DNA of 64,000 bases, taken from an uncultured Lachnospiraceae bacterium (GTDB taxonomy: Bacteria; Bacillota; Clostridia; Lachnospirales; Lachnospiraceae). Positions 27,751-36,038 of the stretch are shown here, in pieces. A model generated the notes under the pieces. It did no database searches. It saw only the letters and a program-made list of their open reading frames with translations, and was not told where the DNA came from. The position numbers and the translations under genes are program-made. How positions within the stretch are numbered: position 1 is the first letter of the stretch; every line of letters begins with the position of its first letter. The stretch is taken from positions 1-64,000 of the forward strand of contig CANQYY010000004.1 of the NCBI GenBank assembly GCA_947628225.1, read 5' to 3'.

Positions 27751-28607
27751 ATGCTTCTCCTTTTCTTAAAATGTCTGCCGACAATAACAGCCATCAAATT
27801 GATAATCAGCGTCAAAACCATTAAAATCGCGGCAATGGCAAACGCAATCCCAAACTCTCCCTGCTCTTTGGCATACACATACAATGCTACTGTCAAAGTA
27901 GCCCCGGCGCTGCCAAGTCCTTCTAAAAAACCGTTTATCGCATGGGCAAAGCCTGCTGTAAATAAAAGCGCCGCCGATTCTCCCAAAATTCGTCCGACGG
28001 AGAGAATACACCCGGTAATTACCCCATCAATGCAGCCAGGAATGACAACAGTACGAATCACTCTCCATTTTCCCGCGCCAAGTCCAAAGGCTCCTTCCCG
28101 ATAACTTGCGGGTACCGTTTTTAAGCTTTCCTGTGTTGTCCTCATAATTGTGGGCAGATTCATTATTACTAATGTCAGGGCGCCTGCCATAAGCGAGGTC
28201 TGCATATTTAGAAACTGGCAGAAGAATAACATTCCCACAAGACCATAGATAATGGAAGGAATACCGGAGAGTGTTTCCGCCGCATATTCAATAGCCCCGA
28301 CAAGCTTTTTATTTTCTGCATACTCCGTTAAATAGATGGCTGCCCCCGCACCAAGCGGGATTACAATAACCAGTGTCGCCAAAATAATATAAATGGTGTT
28401 CAGAATATCCGGCAAAATACCGATTTCCCCTGTTAAGTAGCTGGGGCTCTCAGATAGCAGCTTCCATGATATATTCGGGATTCCTTTTACTAATACATAG
28501 ATTACCAGGAATAAAACAAGGGCACAGGTGGAAACAGTGCAAATCGCCATAAGGATCCGCATCAAGGCAATATATATTTTTCTTTTTTTTGAAACCTGAT
28601 TTTTCAT
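27747..28607 (-). CDS. pstA: Phosphate ABC transporter permease PstA
   Basis: 286 residues with about six membrane helices and the ABC-permease EAA loop ([20 protein letters not shown]). It forms the inner-membrane channel with PstC. It overlaps both pstC and pstB by four bases. Confidence 0.96.
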   Translation of the reverse strand: MKNQVSKKRKIYIALMRILMAICTVSTCALVLFLVIYVLVKGIPNISWKLLSESPSYLTGEIGILPDILNTIYIILATLVIVIPLGAGAAIYLTEYAENKKLVGAIEYAAETLSGIPSIIYGLVGMLFFCQFLNMQTSLMAGALTLVIMNLPTIMRTTQESLKTVPASYREGAFGLGAGKWRVIRTVVIPGCIDGVITGCILSVGRILGESAALLFTAGFAHAINGFLEGLGSAGATLTVALYVYAKEQGEFGIAFAIAAILMVLTLIINLMAVIVGRHFKKRRSI

Positions 28608-29482
28608 TTTTCCTGTCCCTCCTTACTGCGTTTTAGGAAGAAGTTTAATGCTGCATTTAACAGCATAATAAACAGAAACAGCACGAACGCAATCGAAAAC
28701 AGGGCCTCTCTTTGTAAGCCGCTCGCATAAGACATTTCACTTGCCACCGCTGTTGTAAGAAACCGGACACTCTGGAAAAGAGAGGGCATATTCGGCGCAT
28801 TACCGGATACCATCATAACAGCCATTGCCTCACCGATAGCTCTTCCCACACCAAGCACCACCGCCGCCGCAATACCACTTTTTGCCGCCGGAACAGATAC
28901 TTTAAAATAGGTTTCTATCGGTGTTGCCCCCAACGCATAGGAGGCGTCCTCATATTCCTTTGGAACGGCTTCTAATGCCGTAATGGATACATTGATAATC
29001 GACGGCAGAATCATAATGGCAAGTACTATGATTGCCGCCAGAAGACTTGAGCCATCCGGTATCCCAAATAGCTTTCGGATTCCGGGTACAAGGACAAGCA
29101 TACCAACAAGCCCATACACCACGGAGGGGATGCCTGCCAGCAGGCTGACAGCAGAGGAAACCGCTGCTTTCATTTTGGATGGAGCCATCTTGGCAAGGTA
29201 AACGGCAGTCAGAAATCCCACGGGAACTCCAAGCAAAATAGCCCCTCCTGTTCCATAAATACTTGTTAAAATAAATGGCAGGATTCCGAAAGATGGTGTT
29301 TGGGAAGTGGATTGCCACGTATCGCCAAGCAGAAAGTCTAATAGCCCGATTTCAAGAATTGCCGGAATTCCGGCTATGATTAAGTAAACTGTGATCAGCA
29401 GTACGCATCCGACGGTAGTCAGTCCGAGAATAAGAAACACGCCATGAATAACATCTTCCAGTATTTGCTTTTTATTTTTCAT
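28604..29482 (-). CDS. pstC: Phosphate ABC transporter permease PstC
   Basis: About 292 residues with six membrane helices and the EAA loop (EYEDASYALGATPIETYFKV). It pairs with PstA. The start is set at 29482 (MKNKKQ), where AGGAAAGGAAATCGAGG lies just upstream; a longer frame of 14 extra polar residues has no ribosome site and would nearly touch the pstS stop. Confidence 0.95.
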   Translation of the reverse strand: MKNKKQILEDVIHGVFLILGLTTVGCVLLITVYLIIAGIPAILEIGLLDFLLGDTWQSTSQTPSFGILPFILTSIYGTGGAILLGVPVGFLTAVYLAKMAPSKMKAAVSSAVSLLAGIPSVVYGLVGMLVLVPGIRKLFGIPDGSSLLAAIIVLAIMILPSIINVSITALEAVPKEYEDASYALGATPIETYFKVSVPAAKSGIAAAVVLGVGRAIGEAMAVMMVSGNAPNMPSLFQSVRFLTTAVASEMSYASGLQREALFSIAFVLFLFIMLLNAALNFFLKRSKEGQEK

Positions 29483-29504
29483 CCTCGATTTCCTTTCCTG
29501 ATTT

Positions 29505-30314
29505 TTATTTTGCTGCCACCACACCGGCGCCGGAGATTAATTCCACTGCCTCATCCGATGTAACAAAGTCAAAGAATTTTTGTGCCGTTTCGGAAAGAGC
29601 GGTACCGCTTTTCGTAACAAGTACAAAGGGACGTTGTATCACATAGCTTCCGTCTTTAACTGTAGATTCACTCAAAGTAACGCCACCCACTGACAATGGT
29701 TTAATTGTTTCATTTACCGCTGACATGGAAGCATATCCGACAGCATCAGGGTTTTGGGATACTGTGGTAATAACATCGCCGGTAGAAGTCAATTCCTGAC
29801 GGTACTTACATGCATTTTCCGTACCGGTAATGGACTCAAACCCATCTCTTGTACCACTGCCTGCCTCTCTCCCGATTAGGACAATCGGAGTATCTTTTCC
29901 TCCTATTTGCGACCAGTTGGTAATTTCCCCCTTATACATTTTTGCGATAGTATCCATATCCAGGTCATTTACCGGATTATTCGGATTTACAATAACCGCA
30001 ATTCCGTCATAGGCTAAAACTGTTTCCGTGAGTCCGTTTCCCTTTTCTTCTTCTTTTAAGCTTCGGCTGGAAAGACCGATATCGCACCGTCCTTCCTGCA
30101 CAGCCTGGATGCCGGATCCGGAACCGGTAGGGTTATAGGTAAAAGTTAATCCTTCATTGTTTTTCATAAATGCCTCGCCCAACACGCCGATTACTTCTTC
30201 CATGGAAGTAGAGCCATCCGTAGATACTGTTTTCGGCTCATCCCCCGAACAGCCTGTCAATGTTGACAATACCATAACTGCAATTAATACCAATGCTGAA
30301 ATTTTCTTTTTCAT
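29505..30314 (-). CDS. pstS: Phosphate-binding lipoprotein PstS
   Basis: 269 residues. A lipoprotein signal (MKKKISALVLIAVMVLSTLTGC, lipid-modified Cys22) precedes a PstS-family binding domain. Phosphate-binding segments are recognisable as STDGSTSM, GSGSGIQAV and REAGSGTRDGFE. It captures phosphate outside the membrane and hands it to PstCA. It is the first gene of the pst-pho operon; AAGGAGG is nine bases before the ATG. Confidence 0.96.
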   Translation of the reverse strand: MKKKISALVLIAVMVLSTLTGCSGDEPKTVSTDGSTSMEEVIGVLGEAFMKNNEGLTFTYNPTGSGSGIQAVQEGRCDIGLSSRSLKEEEKGNGLTETVLAYDGIAVIVNPNNPVNDLDMDTIAKMYKGEITNWSQIGGKDTPIVLIGREAGSGTRDGFESITGTENACKYRQELTSTGDVITTVSQNPDAVGYASMSAVNETIKPLSVGGVTLSESTVKDGSYVIQRPFVLVTKSGTALSETAQKFFDFVTSDEAVELISGAGVVAAK

Positions 30315-30369
30315 TTTTTAATCCTCCTTATTTGTATCTTGATATTGCTTTTATTTTTTACACAGTTTT

Positions 30370-30424
30370 ATCTTACATAAAAAATATCAAATCTGTTATC
30401 GGGGTATTGTAAAATGAATGTAAA
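30370..30424 (-). promoter_or_regulatory. Pho-box-like direct repeats and -10 of the pst operon
   Basis: Minus strand: two exact TTTACA hexamers (30419-30424 and 30408-30413) with an 11-base period, as in PhoP/PhoB boxes of Gram-positive bacteria. A -10-like TAAGAT lies at 30370-30375 without a good -35, as expected for an activated promoter. Weaker ATAACA and TGATAT follow the boxes. Confidence 0.5.
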
Positions 30425-30463
30425 AAAAATGCCATGCAGGCGACCAGCTTACATAGCATTTTT
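30424..30463 (-). terminator. Terminator of ung
   Basis: Stem AAAAATGC-ATG / CAT-GCATTTTT with one internal mismatch and a 15-base loop, followed by T residues on the minus strand. The T-run overlaps the upstream Pho-box repeat of pstS. Confidence 0.65.
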
Positions 30464-30472
30464 CTTTGTATT

Positions 30473-31150
30473 CTATTTTATATCTTCTATCTGCCAGTTG
30501 ACCGGCTCCACTCCATGGGAAGCCAGAAAATTATTTGTCTGGCTGAAGGGTTTGCTGCCAAAAAAACCGCGGTAGGCTGACAATGGGCTTGGATGGGGCG
30601 CTTTTAATATCAGATGCTTTGGATTATTGAGCATCTTTTCTTTTTCCTGCGCCGGCTTTCCCCAGAGAATAAAGACAATGGGGCGATCCTGTTCGTTTAC
30701 CTTTTGAATAGCGGCGTCCGTAAATTGTTCCCATCCCACTCCCCGGTGGGACATGGGCTTGTGCGCCTGAACCGTCAGTACGGTATTTAACAACAATACT
30801 CCCTGATCCGCCCAGGAAGTCAGGCAGCCATGATTAGGAATCCGGCACCCCAGATCATCCTTCAGCTCCTGATAAATATTGACTAAGGACGGCGGTATTT
30901 CCACCCGGGGCTTTACCGAGAAGCAAAGCCCGTGAGCCTGTCCCTCATTGTGGTACGGATCCTGCCCGATAATGACAACCTTTACCTTGTCAAGAGGGGT
31001 TAAGTGAAAAGCAGTAAAGATTTCATCCGCTTTCGGATATACCCGCACCTGCCGGTACTGCTCTTTTATATAGAAAAATAATTTTTTATAATATTCCTTA
31101 GAAAATTCACCGTGTAATGCTTTTTCCCATTCTCCTGTTAATCCCGCCAT
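30473..31150 (-). CDS. ung: Uracil-DNA glycosylase
   Basis: 225 residues, family 1 UDG. It removes uracil from DNA to start base-excision repair. The catalytic water-activating motif GQDPYH (VVIIGQDPYHNEGQAHGLCF) and the minor-groove motif HPSPLSAYRGFFG are both intact. It lies 17 bases after hisF and closes the cheV-hisHF-ung run. Confidence 0.97.
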   Translation of the reverse strand: MAGLTGEWEKALHGEFSKEYYKKLFFYIKEQYRQVRVYPKADEIFTAFHLTPLDKVKVVIIGQDPYHNEGQAHGLCFSVKPRVEIPPSLVNIYQELKDDLGCRIPNHGCLTSWADQGVLLLNTVLTVQAHKPMSHRGVGWEQFTDAAIQKVNEQDRPIVFILWGKPAQEKEKMLNNPKHLILKAPHPSPLSAYRGFFGSKPFSQTNNFLASHGVEPVNWQIEDIK

Positions 31151-31167
31151 ATCTGCCTCCCCTTGCT

Positions 31168-31929
31168 CTAAAGTCTGACACTGATCCCCCTCGCTCTCAG
31201 ATACTGCTTCACTTCCCGGATCTCAAGTTCCTTGAAATGAAACAGGCTGGCTGCCAGCACAGCATCCGCTTTTCCTTCGGTCAGGGCATCATAAAAGTGT
31301 TCTTTCTTACCGGCGCCACCGGAAGCAATAACCGGAATATTGACATTTTCAGAGATTTTTCGCGTCAGCTGGATATCATACCCGTCTTTCGTGCCGTCAC
31401 AGTCCATGCTGGTAAGAAGAATTTCTCCCGCCCCCAGCTTTTCTGCCTGCATCGCCCACTCTACGGCATCCAGTTCCATATCGACACGGCCACCGTTTTT
31501 ATAAACCGTCCACCCGTCGCCGTCATTTCTTCTCTTCGCATCAATCGCCACTACAACACATTGGCTGCCAAATTTATCCGCCGCCTCCGAAACCAGAGCC
31601 GGATTTAAGATTGCCGCAGAATTCACAGCCACTTTATCCGCGCCCTCCCGCAATATCATGCGGAAATCTTCGATAGTGCGGATACCGCCGCCTACAGTAA
31701 AAGGTATAAATACGGTTTCTGCTACCTTGCGGACCATATTCACTTTAATATCCCTGGCGTCACTGGAAGCGGTAATGTCAAGAAATACCAGCTCATCCGC
31801 TCCCGCCTTGCCGTAGGCTTCCCCTACCGAAACCGGATCGCCGGCATCCACCAGATTAACAAAATTTACGCCCTTTACTACCCGTCCCCTGTTTACATCC
31901 AGACATGGGATTACTCTCTTGGTAAACAT
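31168..31929 (-). CDS. hisF: Imidazole glycerol phosphate synthase subunit HisF
   Basis: About 253 residues, TIM barrel. It joins PRFAR and ammonia to form imidazole glycerol phosphate and AICAR in histidine synthesis. Catalytic aspartates are in IPCLDVN and [14 protein letters not shown]; phosphate-binding glycines are in TVGGGIR and IASGGAG. The start at 31929 (MFTKR) follows AGGAGGAG; the longer frame adds ten unconserved residues. Thirteen bases separate it from its partner hisH. No other his genes are in the window, so the pathway is split in this genome. Confidence 0.96.
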   Translation of the reverse strand: MFTKRVIPCLDVNRGRVVKGVNFVNLVDAGDPVSVGEAYGKAGADELVFLDITASSDARDIKVNMVRKVAETVFIPFTVGGGIRTIEDFRMILREGADKVAVNSAAILNPALVSEAADKFGSQCVVVAIDAKRRNDGDGWTVYKNGGRVDMELDAVEWAMQAEKLGAGEILLTSMDCDGTKDGYDIQLTRKISENVNIPVIASGGAGKKEHFYDALTEGKADAVLAASLFHFKELEIREVKQYLRARGISVRL

Positions 31930-31942
31930 GATACTCCTCCTG

Positions 31943-32554
31943 TCACGAAATCTTTGCAAAATTTCTCAAAATCTGAAGTCCCACCTCGCCGCTTTTTTCC
32001 GGATGGAACTGTGTGGCAAAGATATTTCCGCGCTCTGCTGCCGCATGAACATTTACGATATAATCCGTGGTGGCGGCCACATCCTCTTTTTGTTTTGCTT
32101 TCAAATAGTAGGAATGTACAAAATATACATAAGAATCGTTTTCAATTCCCTTTAACAGCCGTGACTTTGGATTTATTTGAATAGAATTCCATCCCATGTG
32201 AGGAATTTTATAACCGTTTTTTTCAGGAAAACGCACAATCTCTCCCGGAAGAAGCCCCAGACCTTCCACCATATTTTCTGCTTCCTCGCTTCTCTCAAAA
32301 AAAAGCTGAAGGCCAAGACAGATTCCCAATATCGGCGTCCCCTGCTTTGCTACCTGGCGAAGCACTTCTGTCAGATGGTAACGGTTCATTTTTTCCATCG
32401 CATCTCCAAATGCTCCTACTCCCGGCACAATAACTTTATCTGCTTTTTGTATTTGGTCTGCCTCTCTTGTCACAAGGAAAGCCATCCCTATATGCTGCAG
32501 CGCCTTTTCTACACTTTTTATATTACCGGCATCGTAATCTACAATAGCAATCAT
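31943..32554 (-). CDS. hisH: Imidazole glycerol phosphate synthase subunit HisH
   Basis: 203 residues, class I glutamine amidotransferase. The triad is visible: nucleophile Cys in [11 protein letters not shown], and His-Glu in [10 protein letters not shown]. It makes ammonia from glutamine for HisF. It lies 18 bases after the zinc-ribbon gene and 13 before hisF. Confidence 0.96.
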   Translation of the reverse strand: MIAIVDYDAGNIKSVEKALQHIGMAFLVTREADQIQKADKVIVPGVGAFGDAMEKMNRYHLTEVLRQVAKQGTPILGICLGLQLFFERSEEAENMVEGLGLLPGEIVRFPEKNGYKIPHMGWNSIQINPKSRLLKGIENDSYVYFVHSYYLKAKQKEDVAATTDYIVNVHAAAERGNIFATQFHPEKSGEVGLQILRNFAKIS

Positions 32555-32572
32555 AGCGTCCTCCCCTGGCTG

Positions 32573-34159
32573 TTATTTTTCATCCTCCCTGTTTCTCGCT
32601 TCCCAAAGCCGGATAATCTCCTCCAGTTTTGCGGTGTATTCCACCTGGCTCTCCGTACGGTTAATTTCTCTTGCCTTTGCTTCGCTCACTCCGAATTCAC
32701 TGTATAGATTAGATGCCAACTGGTTTTTCAGAGCGTCAAACTGGGAAAGAATCCCATAATTATCCGCTTTTCCCTTGTTGGTATCATAGCTTCGGATTCC
32801 CTTCATCAAAGAGTCCAGCGACTCCAGATACATCTTCATTTTATAATAATTCTGATAACCATCCAGTCCTCTTTGCAGTTGCATGCAAATGCGGATCTTA
32901 TCTGCCATTTCGGCAGATTTTTCTGAAACCTCTACCCCGGCAATGGATTCGTAGGCGCTTTTGTAATCTCTCTCTTTAAAATCTGATTCCGCATTCTTTA
33001 CTGCGCTGGAATAAGAAAGAGAACGGGTGCCTAAAATGACGGCAATACAAATCAATCCGAAAAATACCATGACTACGGTGGCGCCTACCGGATTGATCCG
33101 GCCTACTACCTCATTGGCCTCTCTTTCCATTTTCAGGCGTTTCTTCTCTTCCTTTTCCGCCTGCTTTGCCGCTGTCTGCTCTGCCTTTAATGCCGCCTTT
33201 TGCTCCTTGCGGGACTTTGCCTGCTCCTGCTTTTCCTGCCTGGCTGCCGCCGCCTGCTGTTTCTTTTCTTCCTTTGCCTTAGCCCGCTCCGCTTCGCTGG
33301 CCTGCTCTAATTCCCGCTCTCTGGCTTCTTCTTTGGCGGTCTGATCCGTAATAATATTACCAAAAATACGCTTCCAGAAGCTTTCTTTGTTTTTCGGTTT
33401 TTCCTTCGGTTTTTCCGGAATCTCCTCATCCAGGTCGGATATGGTAATTTCTTCTTCTGCTTCTTCCTCATCCGGCATTTCTTCCTCTATGACAAAGGGA
33501 TCCAATGCCATCAGATCCTCGTCCTGTTCGTCCTCTTTTTCCTTTTCACTGTAATCCACTGCTGATAAGGCTTCCTGGAATACATCATCCACAGCAACGG
33601 ATTCCGAACTATCGGCAAATATATCCCCCGATTCATCCTCACTAAATAAAGAAGCCTCTGCCCGTTCCGATGCGGTAGAAGAAAAAACTTCCGGTTCTTC
33701 TTCACTTTCTTCCTCCGGCTCCGTTTCAGGCATATCTTCAAAGCCCTCCTCCTCATAATCTTTGGATAAGAGCTCTAACAGTTCATTAATATCCTCTTCT
33801 GTTTCTAAATCCTCTTCTTCCTCCCCCTCTTCCGCTAAGACAGGCTCAGATTCTTCCTCTAATGCCGGCTCCTCTTCCGGTTCTTCTAACGCCAATACCG
33901 GTACTTCTTCTGATTCAGAATCTTCTGACGCAGTCCCCTCCGATTCGGATTCCTCTGACGCAGATTCTTCTGATTCATTTTCCCCGGATTTATTCCTCAT
34001 TATTTTATTTGCCAAAGGATTCTGGGCTTCCTCCGTATCTATGCTGAGCATCAGTTCATCCAGATAGGACTCTCCCGAATTGGATTCCTTTGCTTTACAT
34101 TCGTCGCATAATTCTTCTCCGTCGGGAACTTCTTTTCCGCATTTTCTGCAAATGGTCAC
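32573..34159 (-). CDS. Zinc-ribbon, acidic-linker, membrane-anchored protein of unknown function
   Basis: About 528 residues. An N-terminal zinc ribbon (CRKCGKEVPDGEELCDEC) is followed by a long Glu/Ser-rich acidic region (about 60-260) with repeated SEESESE-type runs. Next come a Lys/Glu/Ala coiled coil (about 275-365), one membrane helix (TVVMVFFGLICIAVIL) and a C-terminal region with tetratricopeptide-like helices (about 390-528). This puts the zinc ribbon and acidic arm in the cytosol and the last domain outside. I set the start at the GTG at 34159: AGGAGG is seven bases upstream, while the GTG nine bases earlier is part of that site. It follows cheV by 42 bases. Function unknown. Confidence 0.7.
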   Translation of the reverse strand: MTICRKCGKEVPDGEELCDECKAKESNSGESYLDELMLSIDTEEAQNPLANKIMRNKSGENESEESASEESESEGTASEDSESEEVPVLALEEPEEEPALEEESEPVLAEEGEEEEDLETEEDINELLELLSKDYEEEGFEDMPETEPEEESEEEPEVFSSTASERAEASLFSEDESGDIFADSSESVAVDDVFQEALSAVDYSEKEKEDEQDEDLMALDPFVIEEEMPDEEEAEEEITISDLDEEIPEKPKEKPKNKESFWKRIFGNIITDQTAKEEARERELEQASEAERAKAKEEKKQQAAAARQEKQEQAKSRKEQKAALKAEQTAAKQAEKEEKKRLKMEREANEVVGRINPVGATVVMVFFGLICIAVILGTRSLSYSSAVKNAESDFKERDYKSAYESIAGVEVSEKSAEMADKIRICMQLQRGLDGYQNYYKMKMYLESLDSLMKGIRSYDTNKGKADNYGILSQFDALKNQLASNLYSEFGVSEAKAREINRTESQVEYTAKLEEIIRLWEARNREDEK

Positions 34160-34201
34160 CTGTCGCACCTCCTTTTCCTGTATTTCCGCAAAAAAGGTGT
34201 C

Positions 34202-35122
34202 TTATGCCAACAGTAAATCTAACTGATGTACCAGCCGTCCGATTTCCGGCTTTGATAACTGTGCATCCACACCAAGCGCCTCGCCTTTCCGCTTCATCTC
34301 ATCATTAACAAGGGAGGAGAAAATAACAACCGGCAATCCCTCGAATCTCGGATCCGTTTTTATTTTCTTGGTCAAATGGTGTCCGTCCATCTGCGGCATC
34401 TCGATATCGGTAATAACCAATGCAATATCCTTGCCGACTACGCCATCCTCTTTCATTATGGAATCCAATTTTTTCCAGGCTTCCAGGCCGTTCGTCGTCG
34501 GTATCAGATTTGTATAGCCTGCCTTCATCAGACATTTCTTCAGCATTTCCAAAAGCAGAGGAGAGTCCTCCGCAAGAAGAATCGGGCACTCATGGCGGGA
34601 ACGATCTCCCATCGCATCAATTTCAGAAATTTTCAGCCCGGTTTCCGGATTTATCTCTGTGACTATTTTTTCAAAATCCAGTACAATAATAATCTTATTA
34701 TCAATTTTGGTAATACCGGTGGCAATCCCTTTGCCGCCCCCGTTGATCGTCGTGTCCGGTTTTGCAATATCCTCCCACGATACGCGATGGATGCCAAGAA
34801 CCTCATTCACATGAAAAGCTGTATGTATGCGGTTAAAATTTGTAATGATATACATATCCTGCTTTGTTTCCTGATTTGTCGTGATTCCCAGCGCCTTTGC
34901 CAGATTTACTACCGTGATCAGCCTCTCCCTCGGCATGAAGATCCCTTCAATATAAGGATGGGCATTCGGTACCATGGTCGGCTCCTGATAAGGACACAGT
35001 TCACTGATTTTTGCCACATTAATACCATAATGCTGATTTCCCACTACAAATTCTAAAAGCTCCAGTTCATTTGTCCCGCTCTCCAGTAAAATACCGGTTT
35101 CATTTATCATTCCCTCTGCCAT
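34202..35122 (-). CDS. cheV: Chemotaxis coupling/adaptation protein CheV
   Basis: 306 residues. An N-terminal CheW-like domain (about 20-165) couples chemoreceptors to the CheA kinase. A C-terminal receiver domain (about 185-306) has acidic LLAEDS, phospho-Asp in ALVITDIEMPQMDG and the lysine in LSKPEIG. CheV adjusts receptor sensitivity, and some receptors depend on it. Its presence shows the organism has a chemotaxis system, which is relevant to the hydrogenase-chemoreceptor fusions at 52-56 kb. AGAGGAGG lies about eight bases before the ATG. Confidence 0.95.
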   Translation of the reverse strand: MAEGMINETGILLESGTNELELLEFVVGNQHYGINVAKISELCPYQEPTMVPNAHPYIEGIFMPRERLITVVNLAKALGITTNQETKQDMYIITNFNRIHTAFHVNEVLGIHRVSWEDIAKPDTTINGGGKGIATGITKIDNKIIIVLDFEKIVTEINPETGLKISEIDAMGDRSRHECPILLAEDSPLLLEMLKKCLMKAGYTNLIPTTNGLEAWKKLDSIMKEDGVVGKDIALVITDIEMPQMDGHHLTKKIKTDPRFEGLPVVIFSSLVNDEMKRKGEALGVDAQLSKPEIGRLVHQLDLLLA

Positions 35123-35165
35123 TTTAATTCCTCCTCTTAGTTTATATCATCTGTTCCCTTAATAG

Positions 35166-35206
35166 GGAGAAGTATATGGATTTTTATATCAGCTTCTCCT
35201 TTTTTT
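35166..35206 (+). terminator. Terminator-like hairpin in plus orientation upstream of cheV
   Basis: GGAGAAG(TATAT)...(ATATC)AGCTTCTCC followed by eight T residues on the plus strand. No plus-strand gene ends here; the genes on both sides read on the minus strand. It may stop antisense transcription or fold in the cheV mRNA leader. Confidence 0.45.
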
Positions 35207-35228
35207 GCATCCCGTATAGCCCGCCTGC

Positions 35229-35972
35229 CTATTTCAACTGTATGTCTGCCTGCCGGTTCGCTTTCTTATCCTCCACCGTCAGGCTTATCCTGGAGGCTTT
35301 TTTGCGTTCCTTTGAAAGAGTATAAATCAGCACGGCGTTTTCGGATTTCCCTTTATCCAATGTGGTTCTCAAATGATTCAGGCCGCCATTTTTTAATATG
35401 CTGATACCGGGATAATATTGATTCCCATCTATGGTCAACGGATATTCTATGCCGTTTTTCAATAAATCTACTTTTTTCTTCCCGGCAGAATTATTTTTTA
35501 CCCGGAAGGAAACAACCAAAAGCGTTTCTCCCTCCCGTGCAACTATCTGCATCGTTTTATCTCCCTGTGGATACCGGTCGCAAAACTGATAAGTATCGTA
35601 GGAAAAATCAATGCCATCCATCTGATATAACTGGTTCAGGGTTACCTTCGCAGCAGGATTCTCCTCCTTCCCCGGAGAAGCATCCGGAGCAGCCGATGGC
35701 ACATCCGCTGTCGCTGTCGCTGCCACGCCAGGGGATGCAGAAACCAATGGGGCGGCGCTGGCCTTTTCTTCCTCTATGCCTTCCTTCTCTGCCTGTTCCT
35801 TTGTGATCAGCCTTCTGTCATAGTCACCGGAATAACGGAGCAGCACTCCCGCCGAATATTCCGCGATCATATCGCTTTCCTCTTCGGAAAGATCTCCGAC
35901 ATCCAGACATCCGCTCAGGAGTACCATAGCGGCAAGAATAGCAAGAATCACCCGTATTCTATTGTGTTTCAA
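35229..35972 (-). CDS. Lipoprotein with DUF4352-like domain
   Basis: 247 residues. A lipoprotein signal with lipobox LLSGC (Cys22) is followed by a Ser/Ala/Pro-rich linker (about 75-110) and a beta-rich C-terminal domain. Its features ('LLVVSFRVKNNSAGKKKVDL', 'YPLTIDGNQYYPG', 'NAVLIYTLSKE') fit the immunoglobulin-like DUF4352/DUF5067 group of surface lipoproteins. No enzymatic residues are visible. It has its own promoter overlapping the end of the sensor-kinase gene. Function unknown. Confidence 0.72.
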   Translation of the reverse strand: MKHNRIRVILAILAAMVLLSGCLDVGDLSEEESDMIAEYSAGVLLRYSGDYDRRLITKEQAEKEGIEEEKASAAPLVSASPGVAATATADVPSAAPDASPGKEENPAAKVTLNQLYQMDGIDFSYDTYQFCDRYPQGDKTMQIVAREGETLLVVSFRVKNNSAGKKKVDLLKNGIEYPLTIDGNQYYPGISILKNGGLNHLRTTLDKGKSENAVLIYTLSKERKKASRISLTVEDKKANRQADIQLK

Positions 35973-36009
35973 AATTTTCCCCCCTTACGGACATTTTTTA
36001 CATGAACTT

Positions 36010-36038
36010 ATTATAACACATAAAATTCAATTCATCAA
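36010..36038 (-). promoter_or_regulatory. Promoter of the lipoprotein gene
   Basis: TTGATG (36033-36038), 17-base spacer, TATAAT (36010-36015) on the minus strand. The -35 overlaps the last codon of the histidine kinase. Confidence 0.6.
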
